Numbered from the stretch's first letter, positions 1-11,739 are shown. The stretch: DNA of 64,000 bases from Silurus meridionalis (GCF_014805685.1 NC_060892.1:20526490-20590489); one strand, 5' to 3'. Notes: generated by a model from the sequence alone, not told the origin. Numbers and translations: made by a program.

Positions 1-463
1 ATCCATTGGTTACTGATTTGGATCTTCCGGTTTTCCTCGGATTCGCTTTTGCCGCGTTTTTTTTTTTTTTTTTTTTTGCTTCTTTTGTCTGTTGTTCTCT
101 CCCTGGTTCCCTCTCTTGCACTGTGGTCTTACGTTTTCGGACACTTTATTTTTGTGCGTTTTTTCTTACGTGGACTATTCAGCATGTGGTCATAAGTTAC
201 CGGACACTTTGTTTTTGTTTTTTGTACGTGGACTATTCGGCACGTGGTCATATGTTTTCGGACACTTTGATTTTGTGTCTTTCTGTGAACAATCCAGTGT
301 GGTTGTAAGTTTCTGGACACTTAGTTTTTTGTGTTTTTTACGTGGACTACTCAGCCTGTTGTTTCCTCTGGGTTTTGCCTGAAGTTGTTTTTTGTTAATT
401 AAGACGTTGATTATATACCTTGCTGGCGTCCTGTATTTGGGTCCAACTACCCGCACCCTGACA
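1..463 (+). repeat. 5' LTR of element A (truncated by window)
   Basis: It matches the 3' LTR at 6306-6882 over its whole visible length and ends in the same CCCTGACA. The first roughly 165 bases, including the TATA box, lie outside the window. It contains several copies of a T-rich unit with CGGACACTTT, a feature of this LTR family. Confidence 0.85.
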
Positions 464-480
464 GTACTATCTTGCCAGAC
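464..480 (+). promoter_or_regulatory. Primer binding site of element A, self-priming type
   Basis: These are the bases directly after the LTR end. ACTATCTTGC at 466-475 is complementary at 8 of 10 positions to GCCAGATTGT at 6407-6416, the predicted 5' end of the transcript 30 bases downstream of the TATA box in the 3' LTR. Element B shows the perfect form. No CCA-end tRNA complement (TGG start) is present at this place. Confidence 0.6.
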
Positions 481-1437
481 ATGGACCCAGCAGACGACCG
501 CCAGACTTAACTCTCCTCTCTGGTGCAGATCACCACCTCCCATCACCAACAGATACAGGAACTGGCAAATGCAGTTTACGTATTGCAGCAATACGTGAAT
601 TGGCCCTTTAGTGGAACCAAGCCCCTGTTGCTCAGGCCTCCATTTCAGAAAACCCCACTGCTCATCCCCCTATGTCAGCAAACCCAGCGCCCATCCCGCC
701 ACAGACGCCTTGGTGTGGGGTTCATCTACCAACCCCTGAGTGCTTTGCAGGACAGCGGGGGGAGTGCAGGCCGTTCCTGTTAAACTGCGAGATCACTTTT
801 CAGCTTCAGCCATCGTCTTCCCCGGATGAACTTACCAAGGTGGCCTATGTGATCTCCCTACTTTCGGGTAAGGCCAAACGGTGGGCCACAACAGAATGGG
901 AACGTCAGTACTCAGTCTGTGCCTCCTACCATGCATTTTCCGAGGAGCTACGCAAGATGTTTTTACTCAGCTACCCCTCCGGCGGGATGCCGCCCGGTCC
1001 TTGTTCCAGACCACCGTAGCCAAATATTCGGACACGCCGCAGCAGAGAGTGGGTGGGATTCCACTGCTCTCTACGTTGCTTTCATTAGGGGACTTAACGC
1101 TGAGATCAAGAATGAGCTCGCAGTCCGAGATCTTCCAGAGGGCCTGGACACCCGAATCGACTGGCGGATGAGGGAGTTCTGCTCTGAGGGGGGGTGCCTT
1201 AGACCCTGGCAGCCTGGTCTATATCCCGACCCACCTTGCTTCCATATTTCACCAACCCTGTCTCCACAGCCCATGGAAATTGGCCGCTGCCACTTCTCCT
1301 CTAGTGAGAAGGAGAGGTGTCGCTCTCACAGACTCTGCCTGTATTGTGGCAAGGCAGGGTACATTGCCGCCCCCTGTCCAGGGCTCGGCGTTGAAAATGG
1401 GGCCAGCGCCGGGCCAAGGACTCCCAGCCCCCTCTAG
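481..1437 (+). pseudogene. gag of element A (capsid and nucleocapsid), broken
   Basis: The start is the ATG after the primer site (MDPADD, as in element B). A stop follows within ten codons, and further frameshifts break the capsid region. Recognisable pieces include the helix-forming segment around 800-960 (VAYVISLLSGKAKRWAT) and a CCHC knuckle near 1338-1385 ([15 protein letters not shown]), in which the zinc-binding His is replaced by Tyr. In an intact element this protein would form the particle and bind RNA. The reading is disrupted at several places, so no product is expected. Confidence 0.85.
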
Positions 1438-1449
1438 ACCGCTGCTTAA

Positions 1450-2124
1450 TTCAATTCAAATCATTTTTATTTGTATAGCGCTTTTAACAATGAACATTGT
1501 CTCAAAGCAGCTTTACACAGATAATGTGGTGATTAAAAAAATATGTTCTTTGTAAGTAAGTTTGTCCCTAATGAGCAACTGTGGCAAGGAAAAACTCCCC
1601 GAGATGGCATAAGGAAGAAACCTTGAGAGGAACCAAACTCAAGAGGAACCCATCCTCATCTGGGTTGCACCGAATGTCCATTTGAAGCAGATATACAATG
1701 TTGCGGGGTACAGTGATGATGATCAGAAGCGAACTGTATCCTGAGTCAGTGTAGCAGACTGTTGACATTAACTACAGTCCGATCCATTCTCAAAGCGCCC
1801 GTTCTTACTCCGTAATTTCATGGAACCACCCAAGGTGTTGATGAGTAACCGTCACAAGCTGCACAGAGTGGCCTCCAGTCAAAGAGAACAAAGGCAGGCC
1901 TGGACGAAATGGGAAGATCCACGGAGGGGAGAGGGGCAGGAACAGTGGTCACTGGAGCCTCAGAAGCATGTTTAACTCGACCGAGAGAGAGAAAGAGAGA
2001 GAGAGAGTAAGAGAGAGAAAATGGTGACAGGAAGAGAAGGATATGGATTATTAAGTGTCCTTATTGTTGTATGAAAGTTAATGTCACTGTGCGGTTTGGA
2101 CTCCGGCAAGACTCGCAAGGTTCT
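1450..2124 (-). mobile_element. 5'-truncated L2-type LINE 3' UTR inserted in element A
   Basis: On the minus strand this matches the 3' untranslated region and tail of the LINE at 8125-10178, including the AAAGCAGC block and the terminal AATTG repeat. The tail abuts 1449. TGCTTAA at 1443-1449 recurs at 2125-2131 and looks like the target duplication, because the Ty3 sequence resumes exactly there when compared with element B near 21523. It is non-coding and contains a short GA-rich stretch at 1984-2010. Confidence 0.85.
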
Positions 2125-2131
2125 TGCTTAA

Positions 2132-4055
2132 GGTTCAGATCAACTTTAGGGGCCACAGCCATGAATTAGCTGTGTTTGTTGATGCTGAAAAACGCTGAAT
2201 TTTTGGATGAGGAATTTGCTCGCCAACTGGGCATCGAGACCGAACCACTCCCTGCGCCTCTACTGGTCCGTGCCTTCGACGGCTACGTTCTTCATCGAGT
2301 CACTCATCGGACCAAGCCCCTCCTCGTCTCCACCATGGAACAACATCCTGAATGTATATCGTTCCTCATCATCCCTTCATCGCGAGCCCCTGCCATGTTC
2401 GGGTTCCCATGGTTGCAGAGGCATAACCCTCGCTTGGACTGGACTAATGGCTGGGTGTTGGAATTGGGAATCTCGTGTCAAGCCAGCTGTCTCACCTAAA
2501 CCCCTCAGATCCTAACTCATTCGGGGATGGACTCTCCCTCTGATCTCAGTTCTGTTCCTGCAGAGTATCATGACCTGGGCACCGTCTTCAGTAAAGCCAG
2601 GGCCTTATTACTACCTCCCCACCGTCTTTATGATTGCTCTATTGACCTATTGCCGGGAACTACACCTCCCTTGGGTCGCCTTCACCAAATAACTGGTCCT
2701 GAAAGAGAGACTATGACTGATTACATCCGGGAGTCCCTCGCATCTGGTATCATCCGCCCTTCCTCCTCCCTGGCTGGGGCGGGTTTCTTTTTTGTGGAAA
2801 AGAAGGACAAGAGCCTCCGCCCTTGCATTGACTACCGGGGACTTATCTCAATCACCATTAGGAATCGGTTCCCCTTGCCCTTGATGTCTTTGACCTTTGA
2901 CCTCCTCCAGGGGTCCACCATCTTTACCAAGCTGTACCTTCGCAACGCTTACCACCTCGTACACATCCGGGAGGGGGACGAATGGAAGACACACCAGCAG
3001 GCCTCAACACACCAGCAGGCCACAATGAGTACTCGGTTATGCCGTTTGGTCTCACTAATGCCCCAGCTGTCTTCCAGGCCCTGGTCAACGACATCCTTCG
3101 GGACATGCTCAATCGTTTTGTGTTCGTCTACCCAGACCCCGTCTCACCTCCACTCATCAGCCTTTCTCTTGAAACCCTGAGGCGGAACAGGCCTTTCTAC
3201 ACCTCAAGACCCGGGTCACCTCTGCATCTATCCTTACTCTGCCCAAACCTTTCCCGCAGTTTATCATTGAGGTGAATGCCTCTGACAAAGGCATGGTCCT
3301 ATATAACCTTGGATTTTGTTACCGGTCTACCCCCCTCAGCTGGCCATACTACCATTCTCTCAGTAATTGATCGGTTTTCCAAGATGGCCCATTTCATACC
3401 TCTTCCAAAATTGCCCTCAGCCAAAAAACTGCTCAGCTCCTGCTACAGCATGTCTTCTGGCTCCATGGTCTCCCAAGTAATATAGTTTCGGATCGGGGCC
3501 CACAGTTTACTGCCAATTTTTGGAAGGAATTCTGCCGCCTCCTGGGTATCTCGGTCAGCTTGTCTTCCGGGTTTCACCAAGACCTGGAGATGGCCCTTCG
3601 CATCCTTTGCACCCTCAATGCCTTATGGGTATCTCAATTGATATGAGCTGAATATGCACATAATACGTCTGCAGCCACCAGCCCCCCTTTTCAGGCCGCT
3701 TATGGTTACCACCCACACATTTTTTCCTCCCAAGAAGTTGAGGCCTCAGTACCATCAGCTGGTGCCTTGGTCAGGCGATGCCGCCGTGCCTGGAAGAAGA
3801 TCCGGGCTGCTCTCCTCAGGTCTTCCTATTCCTATGCCCGCTGGGCCAATCGCAGGCGCAGACCAGCACCCGGTTACCGCCCTGGCCAAAGTGTCTGGCC
3901 CTCTATCAAGGACCTGCCCCTAAAGGTTGCATGCAGGAAGCTAGCCCCTCGCCAGAGTTTTCCGTGTCCACCCCACCTTCCATGTTTCACGTCTCAAACC
4001 GGTCTAAGCTTGCTCCATTGGTTCCTCCACCAGACCCGCTCCATTTGCCCGGGTC
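2132..4055 (+). pseudogene. pol of element A (protease, RT, integrase core), broken and deleted
   Basis: Protease-flanking sequence (FLDEEFARQLG) is followed by RT. RT motif A reads KLYLRNAYH instead of LDLRNAYH, and the YLDD box reads YPDP, so catalytic aspartates are lost. Around 3130-3290 the sequence jumps from the RT palm straight to the integrase core ([14 protein letters not shown]), removing RNase H and the integrase zinc finger. The end of integrase runs to the LINE insertion at 4062. Several frameshifts and stops are present. Compared with element B, roughly a kilobase is missing. Confidence 0.85.
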
Positions 4056-4061
4056 ATTGAC

Positions 4062-6090
4062 ATTTACATTTACATTTGCGGCATTTAGCAGACGTCCTTA
4101 TCCAGAGCGACGTACAAACGTGCTTTAAATCTCTAGTAGTGAATAAATCTACACTGGTACGCAAGAATACAAACTCAATATAAATATAACTCGAATTCTA
4201 CAAACTTGGAAAGTGCTAATTTAGGTATTTCAGGAAGAGGTAGGTCTTCAGTCATCGCTTAAAGAAAATCAGGGACTCTGCTGTACGGACATCTAGGGGA
4301 AGTTCATTCCACCACCTCGGTGCCAGAACAGAGAAGAGCCTTGAATTGTACTTACCTCTCATTCTGAGAGAAGGTGGTACCAGTCGAGCAGTGCTGGAGG
4401 ATCTCAGACAGCGTGGTGCAGTGCGAGATGTGATGAGGTCACTGAGGTAAGATGGTGCTGGTCCATTTTGGCCTTGTAGGCAAGCATCAGTGTTTTGAAT
4501 CTGATACGTGCAGCTACTGGAAGCCAGTGAAGGGAGCGCAGCAGTGGGGTGGTGTGGGAAAACTTGGGCTGATTGAACACAAGTCGTGCAGCTGCGTTTT
4601 GGATCATTTGCAGTGGACGAATAGCGTTCAGGGGAAGACCTGCCAGCAGAGAGTTGCAGTAGTCCAGTCTTGAAATGACAAGAGACTGAACAAGCAACTG
4701 GGCAGCCTGTATGGACAGAAATGGTCGAATCCTTCGGATGTTATAGAGAAGAAATCGACAAGAACGAGCAACATTAGCGACATGTGGGAAAAAAGACAGT
4801 TCATTGTCCATAGTTACCCCAAGGTTACGAGCAGTGGCTGAAGGAGAGCAGAGAGTCATGAAGTGTTATTTGTAGATCTTGACCTGGAGATGAATCACCT
4901 GGGATGACCAGCAGTTCTGTTTTGCTGGGGTTGAGTTTAAGTTGGTGAGCCCTCATCCATAAAGATATGTCTGACAAGCATGCTGAGATCCGAGCGGAAG
5001 CTGTGGTATCTGATGGAGGAAAGAAAAGATGAGTTGAGTGTCATCTGCATAGCAGTGATAAGAAAACCCATGTGAGGATATGACTTCACCAATGGAGTGG
5101 GTATAGAGGAGAAAAGGAGGGACCAAGTACTGAGCCTTGTGGGACACCAGTGGTGAGTCTGCATGGGGCAGATGTGGATCCTCCATGTTACCTGGTATGA
5201 GCGACCTTCCAGGTAGGAAGCAAACCATTCCCATGCTGTTCCGCAGATACCAAGGCTCTTGAGGGTTGACAAAAGTGTCTTGTGGTTGACTGTGTCAAAT
5301 GCTGCTGAAAGGTCCAGAAAGATAAGTACAGATGATAGCTTGGCTGACCGAGCAGCATGTAGTTTCTCAGAAACAGCCAATAGGGCCGTCTCTGTGGAAT
5401 GTGCCGCTTTGAACCCAGACTGGTTCGGATCGTGGAGGTTGTTCTGTGAGAGATAGACAGACAGTTGGTTAAAAACAGTGCGTTCCAGAGACTTAGAAAG
5501 AAAGGAAAGGAGTGATACCGGTCTGTAGTTGTTGATGTCTGATGGATCCAGAGCCTGTTTCTTCAAGATAGGATGACCCTTGCTTGCTTGAAGGTAGTTG
5601 GTACATAGCCAGATGTTAATGACCCATTGATGATTGTGGAGATGAAGGGCAGGAGATCTTGCGTGATGGTCTGGGCGTAGTTGAAGGATTGGATCCAGAG
5701 GACAGGTGGTGGGATTGCAGGATCGGATGACTTGCAGTATCTCATCTTCTGTTAAGGTTGAGAAGCTTGACAGAGACGTAGTGGATTGTTGGCTGTGTTG
5801 TGTAATCATTGTTGGAGAGGAAGTGAAGGTCTGGCAGATTTTCCTAATCTTCTTATCATAGAAGGAGGCAAAGTCATTAGCAGTCAGGGAGGATGGAGCA
5901 GGTGCAGCAGGGGGGTTTAGTAGAGAAGAGAAGATGTTGTGAAGCTTACGAGGATCTTGTGCAGAGGCCTCAAGCTTTTCCTTGTAGAAGGCAGTTTTGG
6001 CAGAAGTCACCTTCAAAGAAAATTTGGTCAGGAGTGCACGGTAAGATGAGAGGTCTACATCAAGCTGTGAGAGGTCTACATCAAGCTGTG
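4062..6090 (-). mobile_element. L2-clade LINE inserted in element A
   Basis: A 5'-truncated non-LTR retrotransposon on the minus strand. Its 3' end carries the common fish block around CATTTAGCAGACG and a short ATGTAA-type tail at 4062-4075. The target duplication ATTGAC is present at 4056-4061 and 6091-6096, and the Ty3 reading resumes right after it. A 21-base segment is tandemly doubled at the 5' end (about 6049-6090). Confidence 0.88.
4404..6016 (-). pseudogene. Reverse transcriptase of the L2 LINE in element A
   Basis: The protein begins inside the linker before the RT domain, so the endonuclease is lost. From the N-terminus it shows NNYRPVSLLSFLSKSLE, QSGFKAAHSTETALL and motif A ([13 protein letters not shown]). 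After a frameshift, motif C appears as YADDTQL near 5045-5065. The C-terminal segment at 4404-4859 has LDYCNSLLAGLP and LHWLPVAARI, typical of the L2/CR1 group. Both catalytic boxes are legible but lie in different frames, so the copy is inactive. Confidence 0.88.
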
Positions 6091-6096
6091 ATTGAC

Positions 6097-6305
6097 GGTG
6101 GCGACGCCTTCACAGTGCACCTGTCTCCTACACTCAAGACCCCGAGGAAGAGGCTTACAGTACCTTAAGGACTGGGAAGGTTACGATCCTGAGAAACACT
6201 CATGGGTGCCTGCACGTCACATTTTGGATCCCATTTCCTGTTTTCACCTAGAACACCTGGACCAGCCTGGTGGGCCGTCTGGAGCCGGCCTAATGGGAGG
6301 GGTCC
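6097..6305 (+). pseudogene. Chromodomain end of element A pol, plus polypurine tract
   Basis: After the LINE the frame reads [19 protein letters not shown], the core of an integrase-associated chromodomain as in chromoviruses, which is thought to steer integration toward marked chromatin. The aromatic and acidic positions are largely present. The purine tract GGGAGGGG at about 6295-6302 lies just before the LTR and would prime plus-strand synthesis. Confidence 0.75.
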
Positions 6306-6882
6306 TGTCAGCCAGCAGCGCGCGCTTTCGAGGTAGCGCGAACTCGCAACCGTCCCGGCCGCCGTCTTGCCGTTGCATAAATAGACTTGGATTCCTTGCA
6401 TTCTTTGCCAGATTGTCTCGTCGGCTTCCTGATTTTTTTAAAACTTTTCTGCCCCCTCGTTTCGCTTCCCAGATCCTTTGATTACTGTTTTGGATCTTCC
6501 GGTTTTCCTCGGATTTGCTTTTGCCACTGGTTGCAGCTTGTTTTTTTTTTGTTTATTTTTCTTCTTTTGTCTCTTGTTCTCTCCCTGGTTCCCTCTCTCA
6601 GCCATTCCCCATTCTGCGCTGTGGTCGTAAGTTTCCGGACACTTTGTTTTTGTGTTTTTTGTACGTGGACTATTCGGTACGTGGTCATATGTTTTCGGAC
6701 ACTTTGTTTTAGTGTTTTTGTGTGAACTATCCAGTGTGTGGTCGTGTTTTCGGACACTTCATTTTGGACTACTTAGCCTGTTTCCTCTGGGTTTTGCCTG
6801 AATTTGTTTTTTGTTAATAAAGATGTTGATTATATACCTCACTGGCGTCCTGCATCTGGGTCCAACTACCCGCACCCTGACA
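6306..6882 (+). repeat. 3' LTR of element A
   Basis: It starts TGTCAG and ends CTGACA. The TATA box ATAAATA is at 6377-6383, and GCCAGATTGT, 30 bases downstream, marks the likely transcript start (6407). A polyadenylation-like TTAATAAAG lies near 6814. The many CGGACACTTT repeats match the 5' LTR. Confidence 0.9.
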
Positions 6883-7316
6883 TTGGATTGATGATTCATA
6901 GTCCATTTAACTAAACACAGAACACTGTGTTCCCACAAACCATTATTACACCACCCGCTAAACTCTGGAGCGCTCTGCACAGGTAACAGCAGACCCTACA
7001 AAATGAAAAATGGAAGAACGGATAGAAAACAGCAAGGGGCAAGGAGAAGATTATGGCCAAAAAAAACGCCAGAAAGTTTCCAAAGTTTGGGATCATTTCA
7101 AACTAATACAAAGAAAACACAGAATTGTATATTTTTATTTATCAGTGGTGCAACAGTTAACAAAACTCATGGTTCTGATCACATTATGTTTTTTAAGTCA
7201 CGGACCGGATAATTTTTCGGATCAGCCAAAAAGTGAAGGAGACAAAGTGAAGGAGACAAAGCGTTTCTCTTTGCTTGCAATTTATATCAAGAAAGGTTAC
7301 AGCAAGAAAATGCTCC
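6883..7316. other. Unassigned stretch between element A and the Tc1 remnant
   Basis: No motif or repeat family is recognised here. The short frames on either strand lack domain signatures. It may be original host sequence or an unrecognised old repeat. Confidence 0.4.
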
Positions 7317-7366
7317 TATACATACATACATACATACATACATACATACATACATACATACATACC
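7317..7366. repeat. (CATA)n microsatellite
   Basis: About a dozen CATA units in a row sit at the left edge of the Tc1 remnant. Confidence 0.95.
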
Positions 7367-7367
7367 T

Positions 7368-8030
7368 GAAGGACTCTCAGACCATGATAAACAAAGATTG
7401 AACTATTTGGCCTGAATGGCATGCATCATGTCTGATGGAAATCAGGCACCACTCATCACCTGGTCACTACCATCCATAAAGTGAAGCATGGTGGTGGCAG
7501 CATCATGCTATGGGAATGTTGAACTGGGAGACTGCTCAGGATTGAGAGAAAGATGATTTCAGCAATGTACTGAGATATCCTTGATAACCTGTGCTCTCCA
7601 CCTCTGGGACGACGTTTTTTCTTCCAACAGAACAACGACCCTAAGCACAGAGCCAAGATAACAAAGGAGTGGCTACTAGAAGCTCTGTGAATGTCCTCGA
7701 GTGGCCCAGCCAGAGCCCACACTTGAACCTGATTGAACATCTGGAGAGATCTTAAGAAATTGCTTTGCACTGATGCTCCCCATCCAAACTGATGGAGCTT
7801 GAGAGGCAAAAAAAAAAACCGCCCAAAAATAGGTGTACCAAGGTTATAGCATCATACTCAAAAAGACTTAAGGCCATTATTCTTGCTAAAAGTACTCCAA
7901 CAAAATACTGAGCAAAGGCTGTGGATACTTATGTATATGTGATTTTTTCCATTTAATCTTTTTTGGAATAAGGCTGTAACATAACAAGATGTGAAAAAGT
8001 GAAGTGCTGTAAATACTTTCAGATGCACTG
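7368..8030 (+). mobile_element. Tc1/mariner remnant (right part)
   Basis: The 3' half of a Tc1-type transposase gene in tatters. VKHGGG, QQNNDPKHRAKITKEW (holding the second catalytic Asp) and LEWPSQSPHLNLIEH (holding the Glu) can be read around 7480-7760 with frameshifts. The right terminal repeat ends ...CTTTCAGATGCACTG near 8030. The left half is missing and the CATA array lies there instead. It is an old inactive copy. Confidence 0.8.
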
Positions 8031-8124
8031 CACATTATATTTGTTTTATATTATTAAACAATAAAGAAACCAAAGAGAATTAAAGACAATGTATGTTGAT
8101 TGCTCGTTTATTTCAAAATATGGT

Positions 8125-10178
8125 ATTTCTAATTGAACTGTCTACTTTATCATGGGCCCCATCATAGCACAGAGTTACAGAGCACGGCGCTAGTTAAGGT
8201 GGTAAATGACCTGTTATTGGCCTCTGATCAGGGTTTTGTATCCTTACTTGTTTTGCTCGACCTTAGTGCAGCTTTTGACACCATTGATCACACTATACTA
8301 CTTGCTAGACTTGAGAACGTTGTTGGAATAAAAGGAACAGCTCTCTCTTGGCTCAGGTCTTATTTGACTGATCGCTATCAGTTTGTTGATGTAAATGGTG
8401 AGTTCTCCACACTCTCTGAGGTAGTTTGGTGTTCCTCAGGGATCTGTCTTAGGCCCTCTGCTTTTCTCTTTATATATGCTGCCTCTTGGTGAAATTATTC
8501 ATAAACATGGGATTCGCTTAACAATGTTGAGAAGTGTGTAAAGGACATTAGACAGTGGATGCTTGATAACAATCTTCTGCTTAACTCAGATAAGACAGAA
8601 GTACTTTTACTAGGACCACATGCAGCTAGACGCAAACTTTCCGATTACGTAGCATATCTGGATGGTGTTTCTGTTTCAGCATGTATGGCTGTCAAAGACC
8701 TTGGTGTTATTATTGACCCTAGTCTTTCCTTTTAGGCTCACGTGAATAATATCACCAGGATCACCTTCTTTCACCTTAGAAATATTGCTAAAAATAGAAA
8801 TATGATGTTGTTACAGGATGCAGAAAAACTAGTTCATGCTTGTGTTACTTCTAGATTAGACTACTGTAACGCTTTACTGTCTGGGTGTGCAAATAAGTGC
8901 ATATATAAGCTTCAGTTAGTTCAGAATGCAGCAGCAAGAGTCCTCACTAGATCTAGGAAATATGACCACATCACCCCTGTTTTAATCAGTCTACACTGGC
9001 TCCCAATCAGATCTCGCATTGATTATAAAATACTACTACTGAAGTATAAAGCACTTAACAGTCTCACACCGCAGTATCTGAGTGAACTTCTGTACCAGTA
9101 TGATCTTCCACACCTACTTAGATCAAAAGGTGCTGGCTATCTGTTGGTTCCTCAAATAATGAAGACTACAGCAGGGGGCAGAACTTTCTCTTATAAAGCC
9201 CCACAGTTATAGAACAGCCTTCCAACCAGTGTTCGGGACTCAGACACAGTCTCAGTGTTCAAGTTGAGGTTGAAAACATATTTATTCAGTCAAGCCTTTG
9301 ATCAGTAGATTTTTTTTTTCTTAGGTAAAGGCTCAGATCTGGAGTGTTTGGTGAACTGGGATATTTGTATGCTGTCCTCCCCTCACATTCACACGTTCAC
9401 TCACCGTTTGTTGACGGTGGTGTTGTGGGTAGTCTCTTTTCCCAGCGATCCCTAATGTCTGTATTACCTTCTGGTTCTCCCTTTTAGTTATGCTGCCATA
9501 GCGAGTCTTGCCGGAGTCCAAACTGCACAGTGACATTAACTTTCATACAACAATAAGGACACTTAATAATCCATATCCTTCTGTTCCTGTCACCCTCTTC
9601 TCTCTCTCGCTCTCGCTCTCTCTCTCTCTGTCAAGTTAAACTTTCTCCTGAGGCTCCAGTAACCATTGTTCCTGCCCCTCTCCCCTCCGTAGATCTTCCC
9701 ACTTCATCCAGGCCTGCCTCTGGATAGTGTTGTCTTCGACTGGAGGCCACTCTGTGCAGCTTGGGACGGTTTCTCATCAACGCCTTGGGTGGTTCCATGA
9801 AATTCCGGAGTAAGAACGGGCGCTTTGAGGATGGATTGGACTGTAGTTAATGTCAACAGTCTCCTACACTGACTCAGAAATACAGTTCGCTTCTGATCAT
9901 CAACACTGTACCCCGCAACATTGTATATCTGCTTCAAATGGACATTCGGTGCAACCCAGATGAGGATGGGTTCCCTTTTGAGTCTGGTTCCTCTCAAGGT
10001 TTCTTCCTTATGCCAGCTTGGGGAGTTTTTCCTTGCCACAGTTGCTCATCAGGGACAAACTTACTTACAAAGAACATATTTACTTTTAATCACCACATTA
10101 TCTGTGTAAAGCTGCTTTGAGACAATGTTTATTGTTAAAAGCGCTATACAAATAAAAATGAATTGAATTGAATTGAAC
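8125..10178 (+). mobile_element. L2-type LINE, 5' truncated, with (AATTG)n tail
   Basis: It contains the RT region, the C-terminal region and a long 3' UTR ending in AAAAGCGCTATACAAAT and AATTG repeats. The same 3' UTR appears inverted at 1450-2124 and as a fragment at 56942-57183. A (CT)n run lies at about 9600-9634 in the UTR. The 5' end starts inside the RT fingers. Confidence 0.88.
8133..9301 (+). pseudogene. RT of the L2-type LINE, catalytic box deleted
   Basis: Motif A ([13 protein letters not shown]) is intact near 8260. The PQGS block is shifted out of frame near 8440. Comparison with the sister copy at 54960-55110 shows that the whole YADDAQLY segment is missing at about 8518: the text jumps from GGGATTCGCTT to AACAATGTT. 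Downstream, SRLDYCNALLSG and LHWLPIRSRI of the C-terminal domain are preserved, with some stops. No active enzyme is possible. Confidence 0.88.
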
Positions 10179-10305
10179 TTTGACTCTTTGGGTCATGCTA
10201 AATTTGTAATATTGACCTCTTTTGCAAAAACATAGGAAAACCAGATGTCTATCAAAACATGATATGCAAACAGCAAATATCAGGGTGACAAGCCCACTGC
10301 CTGAA

Positions 10306-10578
10306 TTTAAAGAGGTCATATGATGCAATTTTGTGTTCGGACAAATCCCAACCCACTGGATCACTAGGCAATCAGAGCACACTGCACTTTTTGGAAAGAG
10401 GGGCTTTGTAGAAATCAATGTGTTTGAGAAACACAGATCATAAAGAGCTACAATAATGAGCAGTATGTGTAAAATAAAGATTTTTGAACATTAAGGTATG
10501 CTAAAATATATTACACCCAATATAATAATAACCACATAATAATGATCCTTGCAAATAGCATCATAGGACCACTTTAAA
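10306..10578. mobile_element. Short MITE with TTTAAAG(A/T)GGTC termini
   Basis: TTTAAAGAGGTCATATGATG at the left and its near reverse complement at the right agree at about 19 of 23 positions. The interior is AT-rich and non-coding. Superfamily is not determined because no clear target duplication is visible. Confidence 0.55.
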
Positions 10579-10811
10579 CATGTGTTTCCAGTCTGAATAA
10601 AAAAAATCTGAAATTAGACACCTGGAATGGAACATTTTGCTGCTTTAGAAATCTCCTTCAAATTGACAGCTAACCTTGCTCTATTAGGTCAGATTTTAAA
10701 ATCTCTAAAATATAGGTAGAGGAATCCAAAGTTAGATTGCCTTTTTTAACAAGAAATAAATGACAGAGAAATAAACCTTTTAAATTATTTGATATGAAAT
10801 GAAAATATTGC

Positions 10812-11022
10812 TTACTGCTCTGTTCCTTGATATTCTCTGTTCTGAAACAAGTCAATTTCAGTGTCATCCAAGTCATCCGACAATGGAGTGGAGGTAACAG
10901 AAGCTGTTTTTTTTTTCCTGTGCAACATCTGGAGAGCTCTTTAAAGTTGGTTCTCTCATTGCAACATTAGCTGCATTTTGAGATAATTGCAGTTGTGGTT
11001 GACATTTTGAGGTACTGCTGAC
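10812..11022 (-). CDS. Candidate host-gene exon, possibly terminal
   Basis: On the minus strand a TTTTTAG acceptor at 11023 precedes an open stretch reading VSSTSKCQPQLQLSQNAAN and, after a run of ten A, TSTPLSDDLDDTEIDLFQN. The run must be nine A long for the two halves to share a frame, so there is either a real 1-base insertion or a sequencing slip at about 10906-10915. The exon could end at the stop TAA (10814-10812) or at a GTAAGC donor that overlaps it. It is in phase with the candidate exon at 15366-15476. The acidic end does not identify a family for me. No transposon motif explains it. Confidence 0.45.
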
Positions 11023-11681
11023 CTAAAAACATCATGTGCATTTACAAAATTAACATTTTATCCCACCCCAGGTAATTCACAAAGGAAGGAGGAAAAAGGC
11101 AAGCAAAATATTGCTGTTAAACAGTACAACAATCCTGAATGAAAGATAATCACATTTACAGCCTCAATAGGACAATTATATACCTAAAAACATGAATTGA
11201 TGATGTTTGCCAGACTGAAGAAATTAGTGTAGACAACATTTAATTGGACACATTATAAATGAATACATAAAAGGTAAAGCTAAAGTGCTTTTGTTTACGC
11301 TGAACCGAGTGTTTGGCATATATTAATTTGATTATGTGAAAAGACTCCGCAGTCCGGCTGGATTCGGACCAGAGTCTGCCAGTTGACGACCCCTGACATA
11401 ATCTACATACAGCATTCCAGTAAAAGAACCTCATACCAACCGTGAAACATGGGAGTTGTAACGTCTGGCAAAGGTCATTTCGATTTCACTTCCCAGGCAT
11501 TCCTTTTAACCCTTGACATCTGCATTTCAATCAAAGGATGAGCACCACGGCTTACACTATTATTGGGTGTTTGTATACCACAGTGTCATACCCCCACCCT
11601 GGAAGACACGAAGCAGGACAAACCCTGACCTATCCAGCTGACTTCAAAGCAGCATTCAACTGACAAGCCAGTCTTTATACC

Positions 11682-11687
<6 letters not shown>
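11023..11687. other. Unassigned AT-rich stretch with a hAT-like terminus
   Basis: On the minus strand at 11397 downward, CAGGGGTCGTCAACTGGCAG resembles the end of a Charlie-type hAT element. A matching second end was not found. The rest shows nothing recognisable. Confidence 0.35.

Positions 11688-11739
<52 letters not shown>
11688..11739. repeat. (CA)n microsatellite
   Basis: Continuous CA units. Confidence 0.97.

Larger units (their letters stand above)
1..6882 (+). mobile_element. Ty3/gypsy element A (sushi/Tf1-type chromovirus), decayed
   Basis: An LTR retrotransposon whose 5' LTR is cut by the window start and whose 3' LTR ends at 6882. The order is LTR, primer site, gag, protease, reverse transcriptase, integrase core, chromodomain remnant, purine tract, LTR. 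It is the same family as the younger element at 19892-25333, which serves as the reference for spotting breaks. The body is interrupted by two minus-strand LINEs (1450-2124 and 4062-6090). It has lost the RNase H and integrase zinc region and carries many stops. The 3' flank begins TTGGA; the matching left duplication is outside the window. It is a dead copy. Confidence 0.9.

Noticed and set aside
6..382. Overlapping frames in both strands at the window start
   Set aside because: They lie in the T-rich LTR of element A, with low-complexity composition and repeats; they are not genes.
10098..10418. 106-codon minus frame
   Set aside because: It spans the LINE tail and the MITE in antisense; a shadow.
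11320..11400. tRNA-like text around TCCGAATCCAG
   Set aside because: On the minus strand it reads as a hAT-type terminus; no cloverleaf can be drawn.
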